A DNA stretch of 64,000 nt. It comes from Cetobacterium sp. NK01. GTDB taxonomy: Bacteria > Fusobacteriota > Fusobacteriia > Fusobacteriales > Fusobacteriaceae. Below, one piece after another: positions 52,928-62,371 of the stretch. Position 1 is the first letter of the stretch; every line of letters begins with the position of its first letter. The notes under the pieces are model-generated. The model saw nothing but the letters and a program-made list of their open reading frames with translations, did no database searches and was not told the origin of the DNA. Where the stretch lies: contig NZ_JANIBO010000002.1 of NCBI RefSeq assembly GCF_024506395.1, forward strand, positions 310,001 to 374,000, given 5' to 3'. The position numbers and the translations under genes are program-made.

Positions 52928-53355
52928 TGCTTTTACTAGAAGTTATTTTTGCTTTTTTTATTACTATTAGTTTTGCTATTCTTTTTAATGTTAGAGGAAA
53001 ATTAATCATCTACTCTGGAATTGGTGGTGCTATTAGTTGGTTATTTTATCTACTTTTCACTAGAGAAGGATATTCTTACTCAACTTGTTATCTTTTAGCT
53101 ACAGCTATAACTGCATTTTATTCTGAAATTATGGCAAAAAAATTACAAACAACTGTTCCTACTTTGCTTATAGCTGCACTTATTCCTATGGCGCCTGGAG
53201 GAGGAGTTTATTATACAATGTTATATTTAATTCAAAATAAATATCAAGAGTCAATGTTAAAAGGAATGGAAACATCTATTATCGCAGGTTCTATGGCATT
53301 AGGTATAATTTTAATAACTACTTTTTTTAGAATTTTCCATCATACAAAAAAATAA
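52927..53355 (+). CDS. Threonine/serine exporter, C-terminal-domain protein (DUF3815/ThrE_2)
   Basis: The 142-residue protein has four hydrophobic helices and VPTLLIAALIPMAPGGGVYYTMLYLIQNKY, a signature of ThrE_2. It completes the two-part exporter with the preceding gene, to which it is fused in other species. The C-terminus overlaps the end of the convergent MocR-like gene by 45 bases. Confidence 0.92.
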   Translation: MLLLEVIFAFFITISFAILFNVRGKLIIYSGIGGAISWLFYLLFTREGYSYSTCYLLATAITAFYSEIMAKKLQTTVPTLLIAALIPMAPGGGVYYTMLYLIQNKYQESMLKGMETSIIAGSMALGIILITTFFRIFHHTKK

Positions 53356-54756
53356 CATTTTTTCTAATATCTCCAATCCAATCTTTATCTCTTCTAGGGT
53401 TGGAGATATAAAGCTTAATCTTATTTTACAGACATCTCTTTTATCCTTATAAAAAAGAGTTCCTGGTAATAAGGCTACTCCTTCACTTTTACATTTTAAA
53501 TAAAATTTTTCTCCATCAATTTCATCAGATAATTTTATCCAAATAAAAAATCCTCCTGTTGGCTTATGCATAACTTGTAAGTTTTTCATTTTTTCTAAAA
53601 GTGTTAGACATAATTTTTGTTTTTTGCCAAATTCATATCTTAATTTCTCAAGGTGATGAGACAATTTATTAGTTATTATAAATTTTTCTAAAATTTTTTG
53701 ATTTATTCCAGAAGTCGTTGTATCTAATCCATATTTTATTAACAAAACTCTCTGAATAAGATTTTCAGGAATAGCCATTACAGCTAATCCTATTCCTGGC
53801 ATAAGTATTTTAGAATATGTTTTTATATAAATAACTTTTTCTTTACCTATCTTATCTAAACTTTTTAAAGATTTCGGTTTTTCTCCATAATAATAAAAAT
53901 CTGAAAAGCTATCATCTTCTACTATGTAAAAATTATATTTTTCAGAAAGTTTTAAAAGTTTTTTTCTTTTCTCTAAAGACCACATAACTCCTGTAGGATT
54001 TTGGAAGTTTATACACTCATAGATAAAATCTATCTTTTCCTCTTTTAGTATTTCTTCAAATTCGTCTAAATCCCAACCATCCTTTTTTATATCTAAAGTT
54101 TTTATATTACACCATCCCTTAAATATATTAAGAGCATTTGGATAAGTTGGGTCTGATAAAGCCACTGTAGGTTTTGTTTCTTTAGAAAAAAGTTTTATTA
54201 TTATGTCCAATGCTTGTTGAGTTCCTGAGGTTATTTGAAGATTTTCTTTTTTCACAAAAATATCTTCTTTTTCAAATTCTTCTGAAAGTAAATACCTTAA
54301 ACTATCTACTCCTTGAACACTTTGATATTCGAAAATTTCTCCTCCGTACTCCTTTATAATATCATTAAAAAAAATTTGATATTCTTTTATAGGGAAGTAT
54401 TCTGAGCAAGGAGTCCCATTTGAAAAATTTATTTTTTCACTTTTTAAAAATTGTCCATATTTAAAACTTTCTATTAATGGTATTTCCTTTTCTTCTATTT
54501 TAAACTCACAAAACTCTTGAACAAAGCAACCTTTTCCAGAAATTTTCTTTATTAATCCCTTTTCTTCTAAAAGGTTATAGCTTTGAATTACTGTATTTTG
54601 ATTTATATTTAATTTTATAGCTACTTGTCTAATAGATGGTAGTTTCATTCCTACTTTTATATCTCCTGACAAAATTTGCTTCTTTAAACAGTTATATATT
54701 TGAAAATATAATTTTTCTTTTGAATTTTTATCTATATAAATATTTATTTTCAACAT
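53311..54756 (-). CDS. MocR-family (GntR-aminotransferase) transcriptional regulator
   Basis: The 481-residue protein has a GntR winged helix (about 10-75: QIYNCLKKQILSGDIKVGMKLPSIRQVAIKL and NQNTVIQSYNLLEEKGLI). An aminotransferase class I domain follows, with FIYECINFQNPTGVMW, YIVEDDSFSDFYY and a PLP lysine in YIKTYSKILMPGIGLA. I choose ATG 54756 (MLKINIY), six bases after AAAGGGG; an ATG two codons earlier abuts that site. It is divergent from the MATE pair and may control it, though its target is unknown. Confidence 0.92.
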   Translation of the reverse strand: MLKINIYIDKNSKEKLYFQIYNCLKKQILSGDIKVGMKLPSIRQVAIKLNINQNTVIQSYNLLEEKGLIKKISGKGCFVQEFCEFKIEEKEIPLIESFKYGQFLKSEKINFSNGTPCSEYFPIKEYQIFFNDIIKEYGGEIFEYQSVQGVDSLRYLLSEEFEKEDIFVKKENLQITSGTQQALDIIIKLFSKETKPTVALSDPTYPNALNIFKGWCNIKTLDIKKDGWDLDEFEEILKEEKIDFIYECINFQNPTGVMWSLEKRKKLLKLSEKYNFYIVEDDSFSDFYYYGEKPKSLKSLDKIGKEKVIYIKTYSKILMPGIGLAVMAIPENLIQRVLLIKYGLDTTTSGINQKILEKFIITNKLSHHLEKLRYEFGKKQKLCLTLLEKMKNLQVMHKPTGGFFIWIKLSDEIDGEKFYLKCKSEGVALLPGTLFYKDKRDVCKIRLSFISPTLEEIKIGLEILEKMLFFCMMENSKKSSY

Positions 54757-54910
54757 AAACATCCCCTTTATACAACACTTTAATTAATATATAATACAAC
54801 TATTCTACCTATATTCCAATCAATTATTTATATAGTAAACAAAATTGATTTTCTTAATTATTTGAGCTATAATTAGAACTATACTATATTTTAATAAACT
54901 GGGGGAATGA

Positions 54911-56323
54911 ATGAAAGAAAAACACAAAGAAATGGGAGAGCAGCCCATCGGTCAACTGCTTTTAAAATTTTCACTTCCTGCGATGATTGGAATGTTTGTA
55001 AACGCTCTATACAACATAGTTGATAGAATCTATATTGGTAATATTCCAGAGATTGGACCTATTGCTATCGCAGGAGTTGGAGTTGTTTTTCCAATTATGA
55101 TAATCTCTCTCGGATTTTGTCTTTTAATTGGATTAGGAGGTGCCACTAATATCTCTATCTCATTAGGAAGAAAGAGAAAAGATTTAGCTGAAAAGTTTTT
55201 AGGCAATGCTACTTGCCTAGCTATTATTTTTGGTATTATTTTAACCATTATTATAATCCTTACAATGGACTTATACATTGGCAAATTAGGGACAAGTCCT
55301 ATCACAGAACCTTTTGCTAGAGATTATTTAACTATAGTAGCTTTAGGTTTTCCTTTTTTAATGGTTGGATATGCTACTAATGCTGCTGTTCGTTCCGATG
55401 GAAACCCTAAAATTTCTATGATTACACTTTTATTAGGAGCAATAACTAATATTATATTAGATCCAATTTTTATATTTGGATTAAATTTAGGTGTAAAGGG
55501 TGCCGCCCTTGCTACAATTATCTCACAAATTGTTTCAGCTATTTGGACTGTTGGATATTTCACTTCTAAATTTAGTGGTATTAAGCTACATTTAAAAAAC
55601 TTAATATTAGACTGGGAAAAAGTAAAAGAGATTTTTATAATTGGGGCTGGTCCTTTCGTTTTACAACTGGGTTCAAGTGCTGTAAACTTTATTTTAAATA
55701 GTAGTCTTATGAAATATGGTGGTGATATTGCAGTTGGTGCTATGACTATTGTTAATGCTGTAAATACCTTTATTTTTATGCCAATTTTTGGTATTAACCA
55801 AGGTGTTCAACCTATTTTAGGATTTAACTATGGTGCTAGATTTTACCATAGAGTTAAAGAAGCTTTTGTTTTAGCTGTAAAGGGTGCTGTTACAATATCA
55901 ACAATTGGATTTTTAGCTATACAATTTTTATCTAAATATTTTATTGTTATTTTCACTAGTAATCCAGAACTTTTAGATGCAGCATCAAAAGGACTTAGAA
56001 TCTTTACTTTAATGTTTCCTTTTATAGGATTTCAAATTATAGCTGCAGTTTATTTTCAAGCTATTGGAAAACCTAAGACAACTATGTTTTTAAGCTTATC
56101 AAGACAAGTTTTATTCCTAATTCCTATTGTTATTATATTCTCTAGAATTTGGGGAGTGAGCGGTGTTTGGATGGCTGTTCCGTCTGCAGATATATTATCT
56201 GTAATTGTTACTTTTATTATGACCAAAAAAGAGATGAAAAATCTTAAACTTTTAGAAAAAGAAGAGGACTTGAGAAAAAATGTCAATGAAAATCAATCAA
56301 CTAGAGAATCAACCGATAAATAA
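54911..56323 (+). CDS. MATE family efflux transporter (MepA-like), first of an overlapping pair
   Basis: The 470-residue protein starts MGEQPIGQLLLKFSLPAMIGMFVNALYNIVDRIYIG, a common MepA/DinF-type N-terminus. It shows LLIGLGGATNISISLGR, twelve helices in two repeats, and SAVNFILNSSLMKYGGD in the second. GGGGGAATG precedes it. The last 44 bases overlap the second MATE gene in another frame. The pair are divergent from the MocR-like regulator, 155 bases away. Confidence 0.94.
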   Translation: MKEKHKEMGEQPIGQLLLKFSLPAMIGMFVNALYNIVDRIYIGNIPEIGPIAIAGVGVVFPIMIISLGFCLLIGLGGATNISISLGRKRKDLAEKFLGNATCLAIIFGIILTIIIILTMDLYIGKLGTSPITEPFARDYLTIVALGFPFLMVGYATNAAVRSDGNPKISMITLLLGAITNIILDPIFIFGLNLGVKGAALATIISQIVSAIWTVGYFTSKFSGIKLHLKNLILDWEKVKEIFIIGAGPFVLQLGSSAVNFILNSSLMKYGGDIAVGAMTIVNAVNTFIFMPIFGINQGVQPILGFNYGARFYHRVKEAFVLAVKGAVTISTIGFLAIQFLSKYFIVIFTSNPELLDAASKGLRIFTLMFPFIGFQIIAAVYFQAIGKPKTTMFLSLSRQVLFLIPIVIIFSRIWGVSGVWMAVPSADILSVIVTFIMTKKEMKNLKLLEKEEDLRKNVNENQSTRESTDK

Positions 56324-57620
56324 ATTATTTTATAAATTTGCTATTCCAGCTTCAATAGGAATGTTAGTTAACTCCTTATACGTTGTTGCAGATGGTGTAT
56401 TCATCTCAAGAGGTATTGGAAGTATTGGAATTGCGGCTGTAAATATCGGATACCCCATAATTAATTTAACTGCTGCTTTAAGTCTAATGTTTGGAGCAGG
56501 TGGAGCCACACTAATATCACTTAAAAGTGATGATCAAGATTTTAAAAATAAAAGTTTTACATATACTATATTTTTAAATCTAATTTTTTATATTTTAATT
56601 GCATCTGTAGTTTTTATGTTTCCAAATCGAATTATGAAATCTTTAGGTGCTACAGAACTTTTACTTCCAATGGTTAAGGATTATATGTATCCATGTATTG
56701 TAGCAACCTTCTTTTTAATGTTATCAATATCATTGAATGCTATTGTAAGAAATGATAATGCTCCTCGAAAAGCTATGAATTCTCTTTTCATTGGAGCTAT
56801 TACAAATATTGTTCTAGATTATATTTTTATCTTTATTTTAAAAATGGGAATTGAAGGTGGAGCCTACGCCACTGCAATTGGACAAGTTTTATCAGCTGTC
56901 TATCTCTGTATGCATTTTCCAAAATCAACTTTCAGATTATCTTTCGATATAAGAGATATCCAATGGAAATTGATGGGGAAAATTTGTTCTTTAGGTTTTT
57001 CATCTTTTATCTTAGAATTTGCTGTTATGGTTATAACAATTCTTTTAAATATAACTCTTTCAAGAACTGAAGGACAAATAGGAGTTGCTGCATATGGTAT
57101 TATATCTTACTCTTTTGTTATTTATAGAATGTTATTTACTGGTTTAGCTCAGGGAATCCAACCTCTTGTTAGTTTTAATTATGGTCGTCGAAATTATAGA
57201 AGAGTCTTAGCAATCTTTAGATACGCTCATAAATTTTGTTTTATTTCTACTACTATAGCATTAATTTTAATAAAATTCTTTGCTTTAGATGTAGTTAAAG
57301 TTTTTACACATGAATCACATCTTTTTGAATATACCGCTAAAGGATTATTTCTATACTCTAGTGCTATTATATTTGTAGGAGCTAATTTTATGAATATATC
57401 ATATTTACAAGCTATGGATAAAGCTTTTTTAGCTAATATTATTTCTGTTTGTAGAGGGGTGGTTTTCATGGGAATTGGAATAATTATTCTTCCTAAACTC
57501 CTTGGAGTTGATGGAATTTGGTTAACACTTCCTTTTGCAGATGTTCTTACTTTTATTTTAACTTTAATAATTTTTAAGATTCTCAAAATTAATAAAAATT
57601 TGAAAACATCAAGTATATAG
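56280..57620 (+). CDS. MATE family efflux transporter, second of the pair
   Basis: The 446-residue protein has NQPINKLFYKFAIPASIGMLVNSLYVVADGVFISRG, LMFGAGGATLISL and twelve predicted helices; its second half starts ICSLGFSSFILEFAV. It is homologous to the first gene but shares only moderate identity. It starts inside that gene at 56280 (ATG), so translation is coupled. Two full-length transporters in one transcript suggest either different substrates or a hetero-oligomer, which is unproven. A terminator follows. Confidence 0.93.
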   Translation: MSMKINQLENQPINKLFYKFAIPASIGMLVNSLYVVADGVFISRGIGSIGIAAVNIGYPIINLTAALSLMFGAGGATLISLKSDDQDFKNKSFTYTIFLNLIFYILIASVVFMFPNRIMKSLGATELLLPMVKDYMYPCIVATFFLMLSISLNAIVRNDNAPRKAMNSLFIGAITNIVLDYIFIFILKMGIEGGAYATAIGQVLSAVYLCMHFPKSTFRLSFDIRDIQWKLMGKICSLGFSSFILEFAVMVITILLNITLSRTEGQIGVAAYGIISYSFVIYRMLFTGLAQGIQPLVSFNYGRRNYRRVLAIFRYAHKFCFISTTIALILIKFFALDVVKVFTHESHLFEYTAKGLFLYSSAIIFVGANFMNISYLQAMDKAFLANIISVCRGVVFMGIGIIILPKLLGVDGIWLTLPFADVLTFILTLIIFKILKINKNLKTSSI

Positions 57621-57653
57621 AAAAACTCAGAGGAATTACCTCTGAGTTTTTTA
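57621..57653. terminator. Bidirectional Rho-independent terminator
   Basis: AAAAACTCAGAGG pairs with CCTCTGAGTTTTTT around AATTA, between the convergent MATE and flavodoxin-fold genes. Confidence 0.92.
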
Positions 57654-58289
57654 TCTTATAAAATGTGTATATTTTTTATTTTCTTTTTCTGGTGGATTAA
57701 TTTTATCTTTTGTATAATCAACCATTTTTAAAAGCCAAGCCATATTTTTACCTAAAATTCTCATTATCTGTTTTCCTTCTTCATCTTGCTCAACTTCACC
57801 AGGTCTTAGCCCATGTATTACACTCCAATAATTAGTTGTAGGCATTAACATCTCTGAATAATTTAAATAGTTATTTAATTGATCAAATGTTGGGACTCCT
57901 CCAGAACGTCTTACTGCAACAACTGAAGCTCCTACTTTATGTCTAAAAAGTCCTCCATTTACTGATGCTACATAAAATGCTCTATCTAAAAATGCTTTCA
58001 TTGTAGCTCCTAACGATGCAAAGTGAACTGGTGAACCCAATAAAATACCATCAGCTTCCTTCATCTTTTGAACCCATTCATTTACATAATTATCGTCTTT
58101 CATTACACATTTTTCATCTCTATTTTTAGCGCATCCATTACAACCAATACACCCTCTTATAGCTTTATTTCCAACATGTATTACCTCAAACTCGATCCCT
58201 TCTTTTTCAAGTTCATCTCCTACCATCTTTAAAGCAAAATAAGTATTTCCTTTTTCTCTAGGACTTCCATTAAATGCGATAACTTTCAT
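57651..58289 (-). CDS. Flavodoxin-fold NADPH-dependent FMN reductase / iron-sulfur flavoprotein-like
   Basis: The 212-residue protein has VIAFNGSPREKGNTYFALK with the FMN-phosphate loop, IRGCIGCNGCAKNRDEKC with four closely spaced cysteines, and DGILLGSPVHFASLGATMKAFLDR. This is the NADPH-dependent FMN reductase/NAD(P)H oxidoreductase family; the Cys cluster resembles that of iron-sulfur flavoproteins in anaerobes. It is a single gene. Role may be quinone or electron-carrier reduction. Confidence 0.88.
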   Translation of the reverse strand: MKVIAFNGSPREKGNTYFALKMVGDELEKEGIEFEVIHVGNKAIRGCIGCNGCAKNRDEKCVMKDDNYVNEWVQKMKEADGILLGSPVHFASLGATMKAFLDRAFYVASVNGGLFRHKVGASVVAVRRSGGVPTFDQLNNYLNYSEMLMPTTNYWSVIHGLRPGEVEQDEEGKQIMRILGKNMAWLLKMVDYTKDKINPPEKENKKYTHFIR

Positions 58290-58410
58290 TAGAACCTCCT
58301 TTTAATTTTATTAATAATAATTATTATATAACAATTTCTATTTTTTTTCAGCTTAAAATAGTATAATATATAAAAAAGATTCTAATTTCTTTATTTAAGG
58401 AGGATACATA

Positions 58411-59589
58411 ATGAAAAATATTTTAATTGGAGTTACAGGAGGAATTGCTGCTTACAAATCAGCTAATATAATATCTATATTAAGAAAAAAAGGATATAAT
58501 GTTAAAGTTATAATGACTGAAAGTGCAACTAAAATAATTACTCCTCAAACATTAGAAACTCTTTCTAGAAATAGAGTTGTCACAGATATGTGGGAAAGAA
58601 ATCATCAAATTGAAGTTGAACATATCTCTTTAGCAGAATGGGCAGATGTTTTTTTAGTCGCTCCAGCAACTTTTAATATTGTAGGAAAAGTAGCTAATGG
58701 TATTGCAGATGACATGTTATCTACTGTTATTTCAGCTTGTAAAAAACCCATATATTTTGCATTAGCTATGAATGTAAATATGTATGAAAATCCCATTTTA
58801 AAAGATAATGTCAACAAATTAGAAAAATTAGGTTATAACTTTATTGAAGCTGACGAAGGATTTTTAGCTTGTAATGTAAATGCTAAGGGAAGGCTAAAAA
58901 ATGAAGAGGATATTGTTGAGATTATTGAACAAGAGTTTATCTTACCCACTCCTAAACTTTTAAAAGGGAAAAAAGTTTTAATAACTGCAGGTAGAACAGA
59001 GGAACCTTTAGATCCTATAAGATACTTTTCTAATAGATCTAGCGGTCAAATGGGATACTCTTTAGCTAAAGCTGCAATTGATTTAGGAGCTGATGTAACT
59101 TTAATATCTGGTCCAACAAATCTTGAAATACCTCATGGTTTAAAAGAATTTGTTAGAGTTAGAAGTGCTGTTAACATGTTTGAAGCAGTTATGGAAAGAT
59201 TTGACTCCCAAGATATAGGAATAGCTTGTGCTGCTGTAGCTGATTATAGACCTAAAAACTACTCTACCGAAAAAATAAAGAAAGCTGATGGTGATTTAAT
59301 CATCACTCTTGAAAGAAACCCCGATATTCTATTTAATATGGGAGAAAAAAAGAAAAATCAAATTTTAATAGGATTTGCTGCCGAAACTGAAAATATTGTT
59401 GAAAATGCTAAGAAAAAACTAATTAAAAAGAACTTAGATTTTATCGTTGCTAACAATGCCGAAAATATGCAAAAAACTACTAATAGTATTCAAATTATCA
59501 AGAAAAATGGAGAAAGTATTAACTATAAAGAACAGCCTAAAAGTGAAATTGCCAAGTGTATTTTTAATGAAATATTAAAAGAAATATAA
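58411..59589 (+). CDS. coaBC: Bifunctional phosphopantothenoylcysteine decarboxylase / phosphopantothenate-cysteine ligase CoaBC
   Basis: The 392-residue fusion begins ILIGVTGGIAAYKSANIISILRK with the FMN site. It has IEVEHISLAEWADVFLVAPATFNIVGK, the PXMNXXMW-like ALAMNVNMYENPI, and CNVNAKGRL near 155-163 as the CoaC Cys loop. The CoaB part includes VLITAGRTEEPLDPIRYFSNRSSGQMG and ACAAVADYRPK. It makes 4'-phosphopantetheine in CoA synthesis. AAGGAGG precedes ATG 58411. Confidence 0.96.
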   Translation: MKNILIGVTGGIAAYKSANIISILRKKGYNVKVIMTESATKIITPQTLETLSRNRVVTDMWERNHQIEVEHISLAEWADVFLVAPATFNIVGKVANGIADDMLSTVISACKKPIYFALAMNVNMYENPILKDNVNKLEKLGYNFIEADEGFLACNVNAKGRLKNEEDIVEIIEQEFILPTPKLLKGKKVLITAGRTEEPLDPIRYFSNRSSGQMGYSLAKAAIDLGADVTLISGPTNLEIPHGLKEFVRVRSAVNMFEAVMERFDSQDIGIACAAVADYRPKNYSTEKIKKADGDLIITLERNPDILFNMGEKKKNQILIGFAAETENIVENAKKKLIKKNLDFIVANNAENMQKTTNSIQIIKKNGESINYKEQPKSEIAKCIFNEILKEI

Positions 59590-59601
59590 TATAATTATAA
59601 A

Positions 59602-59627
59602 ACAGGTAAAAACCTGTTTTTTTATTA
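59602..59627 (+). terminator. Rho-independent terminator of coaBC
   Basis: AAACAGGT-AAAA-ACCTGTTTTTTT follows the coaBC stop. The next 140 bases are AT-rich spacer with no gene. Confidence 0.88.
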
Positions 59628-59764
59628 AAAAATTTTGCAGGATTTTTTTAACTTATCAAGAACAATAAAAAAGAGTATTATTATCTAATACAATATAAAT
59701 TAATAAAATCCTACTAAATTAATTTTTATTTTTAATTAAAGGATATTATTAGGAGTGAGGGATT

Positions 59765-61192
59765 ATGAAATTTTATATTTTTTTTATTACTTTTTCTTTT
59801 TTACTAACAGGTTGTATCACACCTAAAGTCAATGAAACTCCTGTTAAAACTATAGTTACAGAAAATAAGCCGCAGAATACTGAGACTTTTTTTCAATCAT
59901 ATCAATGGTGGGAAAATTCTAAAGATCAATATTTAACTTCTCTTATTAACGAAGTTTTAAAAACAAATAGTGAACTTAAAATTGCTAAACTAAATATCGA
60001 GAAAGCTATTTATACTTTAAATTCTACTGAAAATTCAAATCTATCGACTATTGCTTTAGGTGGAAGTTGGAATAGAAACCACGTATTAAATTCCCACGTG
60101 AAAACTGATTTACCTATAAAGGATATTAAAAATAGTGACACTATTGATATGGGAACTCTTGCTATTCAAGGAGAATATATTTTTGATATTTGGGGAAAAT
60201 TTGATGCCTTGAGAAATCAAGCTCAATACTCTAAAATAGCAACTCAACTTCAAAGCGAATGGAGTACTCTCACTTTATCAACTACTGTTGCAAATCTTTA
60301 TGGAAAATATATATTATTAACAAAAGAAAATAAAGTCTTCGAAAAAAAATTAGCTATTTCTAAAGAAGTTTTAAATTTTCAAAATATTCTTTATAATACT
60401 GGATTAGGAACTAAAGAAAGCATTTTGAATGCTAACAACAATGTTAACTCTTTGAATCAAAAAATTTCTGAAATTAATAACCAAAAAACTATTTTGAAAA
60501 ATGGTTTTTATGCTTTAGTTGGAAATGTAAAATCCAAAAATATTGATAACATCTTATTACAAATAGATTTTAACACTCCAGATTTTGATTATTTTTTGGA
60601 TATTCCTGAATATATTGACTCTGATATAGTTGTTAATCGACCTGACGTAAAATATTATTTAGCATTAATTAATTCTCAAAGAGAAAACTTAAAATCTTTA
60701 AAAGCTGATTTTTATCCTAGATTTTCTATTACAGGAAAATACGAATACCAAAATATCAATATTCAAAATTTATTAAAAGCTCATAGTACATTATGGGAAC
60801 TTGGTCCTAGTTTATACCTACCTTTATTTAATAGAAATACTCTTATTCAAAACTATAATATTGCTGGTGTTGATTTAAATATTTTTGTTGAAAACTACAA
60901 TAACAACCTTATAAAAGCTTATCAAGATATCAATAATAATCTTAATACCTTGAAAACATCAAAAATTAGCAATCAATTAGAAAATAAAAATTATAGCAAT
61001 GTTAAGTCTACTTACAATGATAATACTACCCTTTACAATATTGGTAGCATATCTAAACTTGAACTTTTAAACTATCAAAATACTTTACTTGACACTGAAT
61101 TAAGTTATATTGAAAATAGTTTTTCTTTATATACAGGTCAAATTAACTTAATTGGATCCCTTGGTGGTTACTATAAAAATGAGGTGAAATAA
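59765..61192 (+). CDS. Outer-membrane efflux lipoprotein (TolC/NodT family)
   Basis: The 475-residue protein has a lipobox (FSFLLTGCITP, Cys near 17). Two outer-membrane-efflux repeats of long helices and strands follow, including YQWWENSKDQYLTSLINEVLKTNSELKIAKLNIEKA, GEYIFDIWGKFDALRNQAQY and VVNRPDVKYYLALINSQREN, as in NodT/OprM. It would be the outer channel for the EmrAB-like proteins encoded next. GGAGTG precedes ATG 59765. Gap to the emrA-like gene is one base. Confidence 0.93.
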   Translation: MKFYIFFITFSFLLTGCITPKVNETPVKTIVTENKPQNTETFFQSYQWWENSKDQYLTSLINEVLKTNSELKIAKLNIEKAIYTLNSTENSNLSTIALGGSWNRNHVLNSHVKTDLPIKDIKNSDTIDMGTLAIQGEYIFDIWGKFDALRNQAQYSKIATQLQSEWSTLTLSTTVANLYGKYILLTKENKVFEKKLAISKEVLNFQNILYNTGLGTKESILNANNNVNSLNQKISEINNQKTILKNGFYALVGNVKSKNIDNILLQIDFNTPDFDYFLDIPEYIDSDIVVNRPDVKYYLALINSQRENLKSLKADFYPRFSITGKYEYQNINIQNLLKAHSTLWELGPSLYLPLFNRNTLIQNYNIAGVDLNIFVENYNNNLIKAYQDINNNLNTLKTSKISNQLENKNYSNVKSTYNDNTTLYNIGSISKLELLNYQNTLLDTELSYIENSFSLYTGQINLIGSLGGYYKNEVK

Positions 61193-61193
61193 A

Positions 61194-62357
61194 TTGGAAA
61201 ATCAAAACTTAAATCAAAATTTAGCAACTGATGAAACAAAAAATAAAAATAGAAAAGAAGCTAAGAAAAAGATGGGGGTATTTCTTCTAATTATACTTGT
61301 TCTTGGAATTTTATATTTACTTTATTATTTTTTATTTTTAAAAGGTTATGAAGAAACAGAAAATGCTTATATTCATGGAAATCAAGTTTCAATAACAACT
61401 CAAGTTAATGGTGTTATAAACGAAATTAATGTAGAGGATACTCAACTAATAACTATTGGTAGTCCTGTTATACAACTAGATACTGTTGATTATGAAATAG
61501 CCTTAATAAATGCTGAAACAAAATTAGCTGACGCTGTAAGAAAGTACTATACTTTACAAAATAGTGTAAAACTTAATCAAGATAGTGTTACAATTGCTAA
61601 AGCTAATTTAGTTCTTGCTGATAAAACACTAAAAAGACAAACAATCTCTAGTAGTACAGGAATAACTAGCAAAGAAAATTTTGATGCAACTAACTTTAAA
61701 TACATCAATAGTAAAAATAGTTATGAGCAGAGTTTAACTAACTTAGAAAATAGTAAGATCCAAGCTTTTAGCAATGATGTATACTCTCATCCTCTTGTTG
61801 TAGCTGCCATAGAAAATTTAAAAAATGCATACTATAATTTAGAAAAAACAAAAATTTTCTCTCCTATTTCAGGAGTAATTGCCCAAAAGCAAGTAGAACT
61901 AGGTCAGCAAGTTAGAGCTGGTCAAACTCTTTTTACTGTTGTTGATTTAAATAAAACTTGGGTTAATGCAAACTTCAAAGAAACTCAACTCGGGGATATT
62001 AAACCTGGTAACTCTGTTGAAATTATTAGCGATTTAAATGGAAAAACTTATAAAGGTGTGGTTTCAGGTATATCGGCTGGATCAGGTAGTGCTTTTGCTT
62101 TAATTCCAACACAAAATGCTACTGGTAACTGGATCAAAATTGTTCAAAGAGTTCCTGTTCGTATAGATTTTGATCAAGAAAGCCTAAAGAAAAATGGAAT
62201 CTTACCAATTGGAACTAGTTTAACTGTAAAAGTTAATACAAAAGAAAATGTAAATATTCCAAATCAATTTAAAGAACAAAAATCAGAACTTTATAAAATA
62301 GATGAGAATAAATTAAATTTATTAATTGAAAAAATAGTTAAAGATAATAGCTTGTAA
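61194..62357 (+). CDS. emrA: EmrA/HlyD-type membrane fusion protein
   Basis: The 387-residue adaptor has one N-terminal helix (FLLIILVLGILYLLYYFLFL, about 30-49), then YEETENAYIHGNQVSITTQVNGVINEINVED and a lipoyl-type VGQQV-like repeat (LGQQVRAGQTLFTVVDL). A coiled coil lies between (about 100-190). It bridges EmrB and the outer channel. It starts at TTG 61194 behind GAGGTGA. Confidence 0.94.
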   Translation: MENQNLNQNLATDETKNKNRKEAKKKMGVFLLIILVLGILYLLYYFLFLKGYEETENAYIHGNQVSITTQVNGVINEINVEDTQLITIGSPVIQLDTVDYEIALINAETKLADAVRKYYTLQNSVKLNQDSVTIAKANLVLADKTLKRQTISSSTGITSKENFDATNFKYINSKNSYEQSLTNLENSKIQAFSNDVYSHPLVVAAIENLKNAYYNLEKTKIFSPISGVIAQKQVELGQQVRAGQTLFTVVDLNKTWVNANFKETQLGDIKPGNSVEIISDLNGKTYKGVVSGISAGSGSAFALIPTQNATGNWIKIVQRVPVRIDFDQESLKKNGILPIGTSLTVKVNTKENVNIPNQFKEQKSELYKIDENKLNLLIEKIVKDNSL

Positions 62358-62371
62358 GGAGGTTCTATATT

